Below, piece by piece: positions 8,661 to 15,896 of a stretch of 36,817 nt of DNA (positions are counted from its first letter, which is position 1; each line of letters opens with the position of its first letter). The stretch spans positions 1 through 36,817 of IMG/VR virus record IMGVR_UViG_3300009103_000085; one strand, written 5' to 3'. The notes below the pieces were generated by a model that was not told the DNA's origin, made no database searches, and saw nothing but the letters and a program-made list of their open reading frames with translations. A program made the translations under genes and the position numbers. This stretch comes from a virus.

Positions 8661-9260
8661 CTAATAAAATTCCATATTTTTGTTGTCTTTTTGCAATAAT
8701 TTCCTTATATACATTCTCAAAGTCTCGTCATATGGTAATTCGTCTGACAAAAAATCAAAAAAATCATCCACCTTTTTCTTTCCCCGTCTGATCCCAGAAG
8801 ACCACCCTTTTTTACTACCAGTGGGCCTGGTCTTGGTTCTAAAGTGAGAAAAAGATGAACCTATGGTTCCTGGCCAAGTTACCAATTCTGGATTGGGCTG
8901 CTTAGTAAAATAAGGCGATTTGTTTATTTTAGAAGTTTTTAAATTTTCACCAAGTTTTGTTGCAGCTCCTACAAAATAAAAAGGATTGCTTCCCTTTTTG
9001 GATAAAGAATCATTCTTATAAACTTTTTTTAAAATTAAAGAATTTATTTTCTTCTTTAAACCCTCTGTCTCTTCTGAGTTTTTAGCCATTCGAATTTGTT
9101 GCAACTCTTCTTGTTCAGCAGACGTAAGCTGATACGGGTATGAACTACGAAATTTAATATTTTTAGAAAATCTTTTTTTAGTTTTTCCATACCCTAGATC
9201 GATTCTAGAATCCATTTGTGGAAAATCTATATGACTAGAAAACTGGCTGTTATCTTTCAT
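8661..9260 (-). CDS. Unknown basic protein of the head region, 199 residues
   Basis: I do not recognise this gene. The product is rich in Lys and Ser, with an early charged helix (LTSAEQEELQQIRMAKNSEE), a middle region with scattered aromatic residues (SPYFTKQPNPELVTWPGTIG), a basic linker (GIRRGKKKVDDFF) and a C-terminal segment DFLSDELPYDETLRMYIRKL that looks like the best-ordered part. No signal peptide or membrane segment is visible. Its ATG directly follows the stop of the preceding gene (TAAATG), so translation is probably coupled. It sits between the protease and scaffold genes, where T4-like phages carry small prohead-core proteins, so a role in prohead assembly is possible but rests on position only. 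Confidence 0.6.
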   Translation of the reverse strand: MKDNSQFSSHIDFPQMDSRIDLGYGKTKKRFSKNIKFRSSYPYQLTSAEQEELQQIRMAKNSEETEGLKKKINSLILKKVYKNDSLSKKGSNPFYFVGAATKLGENLKTSKINKSPYFTKQPNPELVTWPGTIGSSFSHFRTKTRPTGSKKGWSSGIRRGKKKVDDFFDFLSDELPYDETLRMYIRKLLQKDNKNMEFY

Positions 9261-9740
9261 TTATTTTTGGTTAGCGCTCGTGCCTAGCCCAAAAGAACCC
9301 AGCTTACGATTTTTGTATTGTTTAGACGTAGTAGATGGACTTTCGGATGCACCTAAACCACTTCCATAATTATCTGAATTGGGTTGTGTGCCAAAGCCTG
9401 TGGGAGGCTTTGGTTGATCTGTTGGATTTTGGCTACCTGGTCCAGGGGAGGTGGGATTTGGAACAAAGGGCGAAGCTGGGAGACCCCCTCCGCCGGTTTT
9501 GACCTTTTTTAGATTGGGTGCTCCCTCGAAGTCGCGGGAAAATTCTGGGATTCCTAAACCGTCTAAAACCTTTCCATTCATTACTAGTTTTTCGAACTCT
9601 TTTTTAACTTTTGCCGGCGTTAGATCACCGTTATGAATTGGGGAAGAAGGATAAGATTCCTGCATGTCAGTAGTACTACTAGATCCCAAAGATTTGTTTG
9701 TTACTTGAGTATCTACAGTTTTTTGAGATTGAGAAGGCAT
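9261..9740 (-). CDS. Unknown low-complexity Pro/Gly/Ser-rich protein, 159 residues
   Basis: I do not recognise this gene. The product is polar and almost certainly largely disordered. Its N-terminal half is Ser/Thr/Gln-rich, a short helix-prone piece follows (LTPAKVKKEFEKLVMNGKVL), and its second half is Pro/Gly/Asn/Ser-rich, ending in a small basic tail with LGSFGLGTSANQK. GGAG stands 6 bases before the ATG, which supports the start. The next gene begins immediately after its stop. As a disordered protein encoded between protease and scaffold it could be a prohead-core or linker protein. That is inferred from place only. Its Gly/Phe-containing end resembles in style the ends of the 296- and 889-residue proteins in the tail region. 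Confidence 0.6.
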   Translation of the reverse strand: MPSQSQKTVDTQVTNKSLGSSSTTDMQESYPSSPIHNGDLTPAKVKKEFEKLVMNGKVLDGLGIPEFSRDFEGAPNLKKVKTGGGGLPASPFVPNPTSPGPGSQNPTDQPKPPTGFGTQPNSDNYGSGLGASESPSTTSKQYKNRKLGSFGLGTSANQK

Positions 9741-9781
9741 TATAACTCCATATTAATTGGGTGCATTCAATATATAGATAT

Positions 9782-9797
9782 AATTCTAATTAGAATT
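9782..9797. repeat. 16-bp perfect AT-rich palindrome over the end of the 140-residue gene
   Basis: AATTCTAATTAGAATT reads the same on both strands and includes the TAG stop of the gene ending at 9786. No T-run follows on the minus strand, so it is not a typical terminator. It may be chance in AT-rich DNA. Confidence 0.35.
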
Positions 9798-10208
9798 TTG
9801 CTTCTCGCTAAATGCTAATGCCGACCAATTTTTAGAAGCTTCGCCAAAAACATCCACTGGCACGTTCGTCTTGGGCGGGATTGCCCTATTAGATTCTGGT
9901 GATCTCTGTTCCTGCAGGGTTGTCTGGGCTGTATCAGAAAGAATCCACTGCATGACTGGATCTTTTGACATTGCAGAGACTGTATTTTTGACCTTTCGAT
10001 CAAAATTTTTATTTTCTACTAGAGAAGAATTAGGATTTTCTTTATTTTTAGCATCATCGTAGATTTTTTTTGCATTAGTTTTAGCATTATTTTTAGCTTC
10101 ATTCAAAGAAGATACAAGGTTGCTTTCGCTAATTCCTTCTACAAGAATTTCTACCAAGCATTCTTTAATTAAGCTTTTTAACATTGTTCTATTTAATTTA
10201 GGTTTCAT
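9786..10208 (-). CDS. Unknown 140-residue protein following the prohead protease
   Basis: I do not recognise this gene. The N-terminus is a basic, amphipathic helix (NRTMLKSLIKECLVEILVEG) of a kind often seen at the start of small head-region proteins in marine T4-like phages. The rest is Asn/Lys/Glu-rich and polar, with a C-terminal DVFGEASKNWSALAFSE segment. There is no signal peptide or clear domain. Its ATG lies one base past the protease stop (TAAAATG), so it is probably co-translated with the protease. By location it could be a minor prohead-core protein or a target of the protease. ILVE and EILVEG contain possible L/I-x-E type cleavage sites. This is an inference. Confidence 0.6.
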   Translation of the reverse strand: MKPKLNRTMLKSLIKECLVEILVEGISESNLVSSLNEAKNNAKTNAKKIYDDAKNKENPNSSLVENKNFDRKVKNTVSAMSKDPVMQWILSDTAQTTLQEQRSPESNRAIPPKTNVPVDVFGEASKNWSALAFSEKQNSN

Positions 10209-10209
10209 T

Positions 10210-10812
10210 TTACCACTCTAAAATTTCATTATATATCCTAAAAAGTCGATCTGTCTTAGTAAACACTTTTTTCAAATCTTTTAGATTAACTTCTCTTCCT
10301 TCGTTCATCATAAATGCGCCCGGTGTGGAAGGCTCTGAAACGAAGTCCCAACAAATAAGTTGGAAATCGTCTTGAACTACTTGCATGCTTCCATCTTGTT
10401 CAGTGGAACCTACACCCCTAGACGAAATTCCCAAGGTAACACCAGACTCTACTAAGCTTTGCAATATTTTCCCCGCTGGAGTATTTAATAGCTCTACAAC
10501 CCCATAACAAGTGCTTCCGTCCATATATGCTTTTCGAACGATGTGAGAAACATTTTTTAATTCTACTACGCTGGAATCTGGATGGTCACATTCCCCTAGG
10601 GCCCTATTCTCTTGGATGAATTTTTGATAATTTTGTACTTCCCTTCTCAGAATTGATAAAGGGTAAATACGCCCATTTTGATTTAGCGTATCAGCTTTTT
10701 GCAAAATTCCTTTTAATACTATTTTTCCGTTATTTGCAAGTTTGGATTCGTTGATTTGATCAACCGAATATTCGAATGGACTCCAACTGGTAATTAATTT
10801 AGAACTATTCAT
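10210..10812 (-). CDS. Prohead maturation protease, gp21-like
   Basis: The 200-residue product is the serine protease that digests the scaffold and trims the capsid protein in the prohead. The expected fold elements are present: TLNQNGRIYP (42-51), GECDHPDSS with His77 as the likely catalytic histidine, LKNVSHIV, and GISSRGVGS with Ser130/Ser131 as the likely nucleophile, followed by LICWDFVSEPSTPGAFM. This order (NGRxYP, DHP, ISSRG, DFVSxPSxPGA) is characteristic of the gp21 family. T4 gp21 is about 212 residues, so this looks complete. It overlaps the preceding 276-residue gene by 8 bases and lies between portal and scaffold/capsid genes, as gene 21 does in T4. Confidence 0.92.
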   Translation of the reverse strand: MNSSKLITSWSPFEYSVDQINESKLANNGKIVLKGILQKADTLNQNGRIYPLSILRREVQNYQKFIQENRALGECDHPDSSVVELKNVSHIVRKAYMDGSTCYGVVELLNTPAGKILQSLVESGVTLGISSRGVGSTEQDGSMQVVQDDFQLICWDFVSEPSTPGAFMMNEGREVNLKDLKKVFTKTDRLFRIYNEILEW

Positions 10813-11635
10813 CTTCTTCCTCTAATTCGTCTATTAACTTCAACATAATCATTTGTTGAGATTTAGCATTTTTATTTCCTAGCTCAATACTTTGTATTTT
10901 TTTATAAACTGATTTGTATTTGGATTTTAAAATTTCGTTTTTATTAGTATCGTTAAATTCTTTTAAAAGATGAAGAGCCTTGCGCCGTGTGGATGATATC
11001 TCAGCGTTTATTTCTTCTTCCGATGCAGCTAAAATAAAAGATAAAAATGATTTCTGCGTGTTGGATAAAGCGCCTGAATATTTTTTTTCAAATGTCTCTT
11101 TAAAAATAGAAGTAGTAATAAAGTTAACTTTTTTATTTTTTATCAAATTATTTTCTAAACTTTCCGGAGCCTGCATAAACATTTTTAGCCTTTCTTCGTA
11201 TACAGCTACGTCCTCTATGGGGAGAGTGCCCGGGTGTCTCCACTCGTTAAAAAGGCTCTGTACAGTTGCATATCCTCTATATTTTTCTATCCTTGTCGAA
11301 AACAATACGTCTTTTCCAAAAACCCTATTGGCTTCATTAACTAACGTGTCTTTTTCTTTTTTTAAATTATTTACACTAATTTTCTTAATGCTTTCCTTAG
11401 CTAAGGAAAGAATTCTTTCCGAAACTGCTTCGCTCAAGTCTGCAGTTTTTAAGAGTGCACGAAAAAGTTTAAACTCCTTAGAAATTTCAGTATTGTTTTT
11501 ATAATACTTTTTTAGAAATGCTAAATATAAATCTGCTTTATTTTTATTATTTTCCATTAAAGCTTCAGCACTTTTAACTAATACTTGTTCAAATATAAGG
11601 CCGACATTTCTTTTTTTATTGTGACCTTTCGACAT
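10805..11635 (-). CDS. Unknown head-region protein between portal and protease, 276 residues
   Basis: I do not recognise a named family. The product is highly charged and mainly helical: KKRNVGLIFEQVLVKSAEAL near the start, many Lys/Glu-rich helices, a middle motif LFNEWRHPGTLPIEDVAVYE, and an acidic end (LIDELEEEDE). No catalytic motif, signal peptide or membrane segment is visible. It is joined to the portal gene by a TAATG overlap and to the protease gene by an 8-base overlap, so the three are likely translated together. In T4 the same interval holds the small prohead-core genes 67 and 68. An equivalent core or assembly role is plausible from position, but I see no clear sequence match. 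Confidence 0.65.
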   Translation of the reverse strand: MSKGHNKKRNVGLIFEQVLVKSAEALMENNKNKADLYLAFLKKYYKNNTEISKEFKLFRALLKTADLSEAVSERILSLAKESIKKISVNNLKKEKDTLVNEANRVFGKDVLFSTRIEKYRGYATVQSLFNEWRHPGTLPIEDVAVYEERLKMFMQAPESLENNLIKNKKVNFITTSIFKETFEKKYSGALSNTQKSFLSFILAASEEEINAEISSTRRKALHLLKEFNDTNKNEILKSKYKSVYKKIQSIELGNKNAKSQQMIMLKLIDELEEEDE

Positions 11636-13578
11636 TATTCTTCCCCTTTTAATTCTGTTTCAGAATCTTGCGATTCATTTATAATTATACTTTTCGAAAA
11701 TTCATTCAATATATTTGAAATTTCATTGGTCATATTGGCTTGTTGTTTTATTTTTGTTTCAAAAAAATCTTCAAAGCTTTCCTTACCTTCTTTTGATAAA
11801 TTTCTAAATGACTGTTTATCAAATGGGTCATTAGATGTATCTTGAATTCTAGTAGATTTGCCTATTCCAGCTATGCTGGCAAAATTGGGCATAGATGTTT
11901 TAATAGGGCCTGTGGATTTTCTACTCTTTTGAATAGGTTCATTAAAAATATTCATAATTTTGCTCTGCGCTTTAATGGGGGCGTCTTCATCTGAAATAGA
12001 ATATTCGGTACTTCCATGGGAATTTTTATCAGTGGAAGTCAATAACCTAATTTCGCTGCTGGAGGGTTCGGAATTATTGTTATGATCATCAGAGGCAAAT
12101 AAATCTTCTTCCTCTTCTTCTTTTGGGGGTAACTCTTCTGACGCCAGTTGATCAGCCATCTCTTCTTCCGCCCCGGGGGAATCTAACGAAATTTCTTCTA
12201 TTTCCAAATCGCGGATTCGATCTTCCTCTCTTCCTTTTTCTATTCTTTCTATATCCAGCGCTGTTAATCCAACAACATTTTTTCTTACCCAATTTCTATC
12301 TACAATTCCTTCAGGAGCTTGGCCTGCTATTTCAAATCTAGAACGAATTAATTCTAATTTTTGTTGTTGTGCGATCGAACTTGGATTGGAGAGCTTTAGA
12401 TCAAAATCTAATAAATCCTCCCCTGAAAAGCCGTGAGCATAAAGGTGGATGATTGCCATTTTATTCAATTCAGAAATAATTGTTTTTTGAATTCTCTGAA
12501 TTGACCTAGAAAATCTAATGTCCTCTTGTGCCAGTGTAGCTTTAGAACCAATCTCTTCATCATAGCCCAAATAGGCACGTGGTATTTTTAAAGCTGCAAA
12601 TAATTTTTTCTGTATATATTCTACATCCTCTATGGCCGCAGCATTGGTTCCTCCAGCCAGAGTATCTATTTTAGTTCCTGATTCCCCTCCTCTGACTGGA
12701 AGAAAATAGTCTTCATCAACGCTAAGAGGATTATATCGTAAATCTACGCGACCAGTATTTTTGTCCACAACCTTATTTCTTTTTAAAGTATCTTGAACTT
12801 GAGCCATATAGGGAGCAACGTCCTCTGGCGATACGCCTCCTACATCAATATAGAATACCCTTCTCTCTGGTGCCCTTATTACCCTGTACACCAACATTGC
12901 ATCTTCGATAAGGATCAGTTGGCGCCAAATTCTTCTTGCAGATTCTAAAACACTGGATCCATATGGTAGAAATGCATCGCTTCCCAAAAGCCTAAAATGA
13001 ATAACTTGCCAGTTTTCTAATGTCTTATTTCCTTGAGTGATCCACCTAAACCTTACGGCCGCCATGTCCTCTGGATCGAAGCCCTCCTCTCTTTCCATTT
13101 CCGCTATTGGAATAGGGAAAGCATTAACAATCCCATACTGAGGATCTACGTCGATAAATAAGAAAAAGTCCCCATATTTACACAGGTTTCTGGTCCACAT
13201 AGTGAGGTTAAATTCTATATTTAAAACATCATAAAATAAGTTATCTAAAATTTCTTGTATTTTCCTGTTATCCGAATAAACATGGAGTGTTTCCCCCTTT
13301 TCATCAGTAGCAGTTGATTCTTCGGCGTAAATATCAAGTGCACTGGCTATCTCAGGTGTAGCTTCCATTTCGCTAAAATCGCTGTATCTAGACATTCGAT
13401 CAAACGTTCCATAAGCGCTAAGGGCAGCATTGTAGACACTGTTTGCGCCATGGCCAAAAGACTGTACTGATGTTCCAAGCGTTGTTGGCTTATAATTTTT
13501 TACTTTTCTTCTTACTGTAGGACCTGATCTAAACAGCTTGGAAAGTCTTACAAATAAATTTTCTTTGTTATCGGCCAT
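11635..13578 (-). CDS. Portal vertex protein, gp20-like
   Basis: The 647-residue product forms the dodecameric ring through which DNA enters the head. The gp20 pattern is clear: SRYSDFSEMEATPEIASALD followed by IYAEESTATDEKGETL at about 80-115, NLCKYGDFFLFIDVD, ENWQVIHFRLLG, LPYGSSVLESARRIWRQL with LIEDAMLVYRVIRAPERRVF, KIDTLAGGTNA, VEYIQKKLFAALKIPRAYLG, and SKATLAQEDIRFSRSIQRIQ. T4 gp20 is 524 residues. Here the C-terminal part after about residue 470 is a long acidic and Ser/Asn-rich extension, probably disordered and perhaps inside the head. Eleven bases separate it from the terminase gene upstream, and GGAAG precedes the ATG closely. Confidence in the family is high. Confidence 0.94.
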   Translation of the reverse strand: MADNKENLFVRLSKLFRSGPTVRRKVKNYKPTTLGTSVQSFGHGANSVYNAALSAYGTFDRMSRYSDFSEMEATPEIASALDIYAEESTATDEKGETLHVYSDNRKIQEILDNLFYDVLNIEFNLTMWTRNLCKYGDFFLFIDVDPQYGIVNAFPIPIAEMEREEGFDPEDMAAVRFRWITQGNKTLENWQVIHFRLLGSDAFLPYGSSVLESARRIWRQLILIEDAMLVYRVIRAPERRVFYIDVGGVSPEDVAPYMAQVQDTLKRNKVVDKNTGRVDLRYNPLSVDEDYFLPVRGGESGTKIDTLAGGTNAAAIEDVEYIQKKLFAALKIPRAYLGYDEEIGSKATLAQEDIRFSRSIQRIQKTIISELNKMAIIHLYAHGFSGEDLLDFDLKLSNPSSIAQQQKLELIRSRFEIAGQAPEGIVDRNWVRKNVVGLTALDIERIEKGREEDRIRDLEIEEISLDSPGAEEEMADQLASEELPPKEEEEEDLFASDDHNNNSEPSSSEIRLLTSTDKNSHGSTEYSISDEDAPIKAQSKIMNIFNEPIQKSRKSTGPIKTSMPNFASIAGIGKSTRIQDTSNDPFDKQSFRNLSKEGKESFEDFFETKIKQQANMTNEISNILNEFSKSIIINESQDSETELKGEE

Positions 13579-13589
13579 CTTCCATCCAT

Positions 13590-15185
13590 TTATTTAAGTA
13601 ACCAACTTAAATCAAATTTCTTTTGTTCTATTTCATCTTTTCCATTAACATCACCAGAAATTGGGACTGGTTGAAATGGGTTTAGTAATTCTTTTTTACT
13701 AAATGGGTTCTGCTCCACTGTTGGTGATTTGTTTACTGCAAATGCGGCTAACATAGCTGATTTTATCGCTTGATCTTGTTTAGTTAAACCGGGGTTTGTA
13801 TCATACAACCAAATACCAATAGCTAACGATATTACTAAGTCATCATTTTTGCCCTTTCTAGCTTGAGGCTTTTTACCTTTCCAAACGAATGTTTTTATTT
13901 CTTCATACAGCCTTGAAGAATAACTCTTTATTTGTTTATTTCTTATTACTTCTTCTAATTTAGCCAATATTTTAGGGCGAGTTTTAACGGTAGTTTGAAA
14001 TCCTATTTTAGATATGTTAGATTCCCCATACAGGTCGGCATAGCGGTCTTTCTCATGAGTAAAATAAAGATTACTATAATCTAATTCCTTGAGTTTCATA
14101 ATAGTTGCATATCCATATGTATTATTTTCTGGACATACTAGGGCATTTCCATATCTTCTAGCTGCTTCGACTATCAATAATGCGAATCTGTCTGGCGGGA
14201 GTTTTCCCTTGTACTCACAAACTATTTCGCTATCTTGCGTATCTATAACGTGAAAAGTACTAAAATCCGCAGCATCCCCCCTAGAAACATCAGCACTTAA
14301 AATATATTTTCTATTATCTAAACCATATTTCCATACCCAAACGCCGGCTTTCGGACCCCATTTTTCCATTGGTTCTTTAATGTTCTGACGTAGATATTCG
14401 ATATCATTGGCCGATAAAAATGTATTTCCGCTAGCTGCAAAATCGCACATAAGTTCTTGGGCTATTTGCTGGGGCGTCATATTTTTGGCTTCTGCCTCAA
14501 ACCACGAGGCATCTCTTTCTGGATGGACATCCCATAATAGCTTAATAGGATTAAATTTATTAATTCCTTCTGCAGCGTCTGTGTATATTTTATGATACAT
14601 GTTTCCCACACCGTTGGGCGTCGATAAAACTATTGCTCTTCCCCCGGTGGAAAGAGTGGAATATAACCCCCTCCAGACTTCATCAAAATTTTTTACAAAT
14701 GCTGCTTCATCCACAATCAATAAAGATAATGCTTCTGATCTTCCAGCATCGTCGGATGTGGGAATAGCTTTAATTTGACTTCCATTACTAAAAAGAATAG
14801 TCTGTTTGTTGTTTTCCATGATGGTGGGAAGCATTAACCACTTAGGCAAATTTTTAATTATAACTTTTGTTTTTTTGATAAAATTCATTGCTACAGAAAG
14901 TTTAGTAGCAATGATTAAAATATTTTTATCTTTATAAAAAATAGCTAGCCATACTGCATATGCAGCAGATAACGTGGTAAGTCCTAATTGCCTAGATTTT
15001 AAAACCACGTTAAAACGATGATCTATAAAGTCTTTAGTACACTGATCTTGAAATGGAAAAGTTTTAAAATCAATTAAACCACGAGTGGGGTGCTGAATTT
15101 TGGCATAGTTGTTGAAAAAATAGACCGGTTTTTTTCCGCAAGCAACAATTTCATTTACTTGCCGTTGTTTATTAGTAATTCCCAT
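13590..15185 (-). CDS. Terminase large subunit, gp17-like packaging ATPase/nuclease
   Basis: The 531-residue product powers DNA packaging and cuts concatemers. The ATPase part has the variant Walker A SRQLGLTT at about 64-71, Walker B LLIVDEAA at about 155-162 with Asp159/Glu160, and the coupling motif VLSTPNG at about 186-192. The nuclease part has ILSADVSRGDAADFST at about 295-310 with Asp299 as a likely metal ligand, CPENNTYGYA at about 351-360, and KNDDLVISLAIGIW near the C-terminus with an Asp pair. These are the expected RNase-H-fold positions of gp17-type terminases. T4 gp17 is 610 residues and most phage large terminases are 450-600. The ATG follows directly on the stop of the gene upstream (TAAATG), so it is probably translationally coupled. 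Confidence 0.95.
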   Translation of the reverse strand: MGITNKQRQVNEIVACGKKPVYFFNNYAKIQHPTRGLIDFKTFPFQDQCTKDFIDHRFNVVLKSRQLGLTTLSAAYAVWLAIFYKDKNILIIATKLSVAMNFIKKTKVIIKNLPKWLMLPTIMENNKQTILFSNGSQIKAIPTSDDAGRSEALSLLIVDEAAFVKNFDEVWRGLYSTLSTGGRAIVLSTPNGVGNMYHKIYTDAAEGINKFNPIKLLWDVHPERDASWFEAEAKNMTPQQIAQELMCDFAASGNTFLSANDIEYLRQNIKEPMEKWGPKAGVWVWKYGLDNRKYILSADVSRGDAADFSTFHVIDTQDSEIVCEYKGKLPPDRFALLIVEAARRYGNALVCPENNTYGYATIMKLKELDYSNLYFTHEKDRYADLYGESNISKIGFQTTVKTRPKILAKLEEVIRNKQIKSYSSRLYEEIKTFVWKGKKPQARKGKNDDLVISLAIGIWLYDTNPGLTKQDQAIKSAMLAAFAVNKSPTVEQNPFSKKELLNPFQPVPISGDVNGKDEIEQKKFDLSWLLK

Positions 15186-15560
15186 TTAAGTTATTTGGTA
15201 AATTATTTCTCTAGAATAATAGGCTACTTTTCTTGGACTGTATGGATGAGCCGAAATTAATTCCACATTATCCGTATCTCCAGCATCTTTTAAAGAAAGC
15301 GAATCATTATTTTCGGAATTTTCCTTGTAAGCAGTTTTCATTTCTGTTACTTTTGCTTTAATGATTTCTTCAGACTCTTGAGACATAACTTTTATTTGAT
15401 TATACATAGAATCTTGATCTGCATACTGGAATACAGCCTTGTATAAAATACGTAAAGTATCGTCTTGAAAATGTCCCGAAAGTTTCTTATATCCATTGGA
15501 ACCACCATAAGTATAGTCTAAAACTTGATGAGCAGCTCTTATACCTTTTAAATCTAACAT
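15186..15560 (-). CDS. Small protein directly upstream of terminase; possible small terminase subunit
   Basis: The 124-residue product begins MLDLKGIRAAHQVLDYTYGG and has a charged, probably coiled or helical middle (QIKVMSQESEEIIKAKVTEM) and a C-terminal SPRKVAYYSREIIYQ segment. I chose the ATG at 15560 rather than the GTG at 15566 because a GAGG ribosome site lies 5 bases before the ATG and overlaps the GTG. Its stop abuts the large-terminase ATG. Small helical proteins in this place are often the small terminase subunit (gp16 in T4), which recognises DNA and stimulates the motor. I do not see a definite gp16 signature or a clear helix-turn-helix, so this is a positional guess. Confidence 0.55.
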   Translation of the reverse strand: MLDLKGIRAAHQVLDYTYGGSNGYKKLSGHFQDDTLRILYKAVFQYADQDSMYNQIKVMSQESEEIIKAKVTEMKTAYKENSENNDSLSLKDAGDTDNVELISAHPYSPRKVAYYSREIIYQIT

Positions 15561-15565
15561 GTGCA

Positions 15566-15569
15566 CCTC
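15566..15569 (-). promoter_or_regulatory. Ribosome binding site deciding the start of the terminase-adjacent gene
   Basis: GAGG on the minus strand stands 5 bases before the ATG at 15560 and overlaps an in-frame GTG at 15566. This favours the ATG as the true start. Confidence 0.55.
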
Positions 15570-15584
15570 GTAAAATTAAGTATG

Positions 15585-15896
15585 CTATTCTCTTCTAAAG
15601 AAAAAAGGAATATTTTCCCTTTTTTTTAATATTTTTTTAACTTCTGCCCTATTGGGGCGCCAACCGGCTCGCCATTGTTCATAATTTGGCTCTAAAAATG
15701 CCTTAACACATTCGCTACAAGCCTGGTTGGATTCATAGGATTCAAAATCCAATGAGCTTAAAAGTAAATTGCAAACTGAACACGATTCTGGATATTTTGC
15801 TCTTATTTTATTTTTTCTAATTAACACTATATTTTCAAACTCTGCTTCTTCTATCCCTTTGGACCTTGCGAGCCATTTAATTCTCTTTGTCGACAT
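15585..15896 (-). CDS. Small zinc-finger protein, 103 residues
   Basis: The product has two Cys pairs, C39-x2-C42 (ESCSVCN) and C60-x2-C63 (QACSECV), separated by 17 residues, which should bind one zinc ion in a small zinc-ribbon or treble-clef fold. The N-terminus is basic (MSTKRIKWLARSKG), and the C-terminus has EQWRAGWRPNRAEVKKILKK. This suggests nucleic-acid or protein contact. It starts 20 bases inside the 3' end of the Mre11-Rad50 gene, with GAGG upstream, so it belongs to the DNA-metabolism operon. It lacks the catalytic residues and length of endonuclease VII or HNH nucleases, so I make no enzymatic claim. Zinc binding is likely; the role is unknown. Confidence 0.65.
   Translation of the reverse strand: MSTKRIKWLARSKGIEEAEFENIVLIRKNKIRAKYPESCSVCNLLLSSLDFESYESNQACSECVKAFLEPNYEQWRAGWRPNRAEVKKILKKRENIPFFFRRE

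Noticed and set aside
15585-15896. Endonuclease VII (gp49) or HNH nuclease
   Set aside because: The two CxxC pairs are compatible, but the protein is short and has no catalytic Asp/His-Asn pattern, so only zinc binding is claimed.
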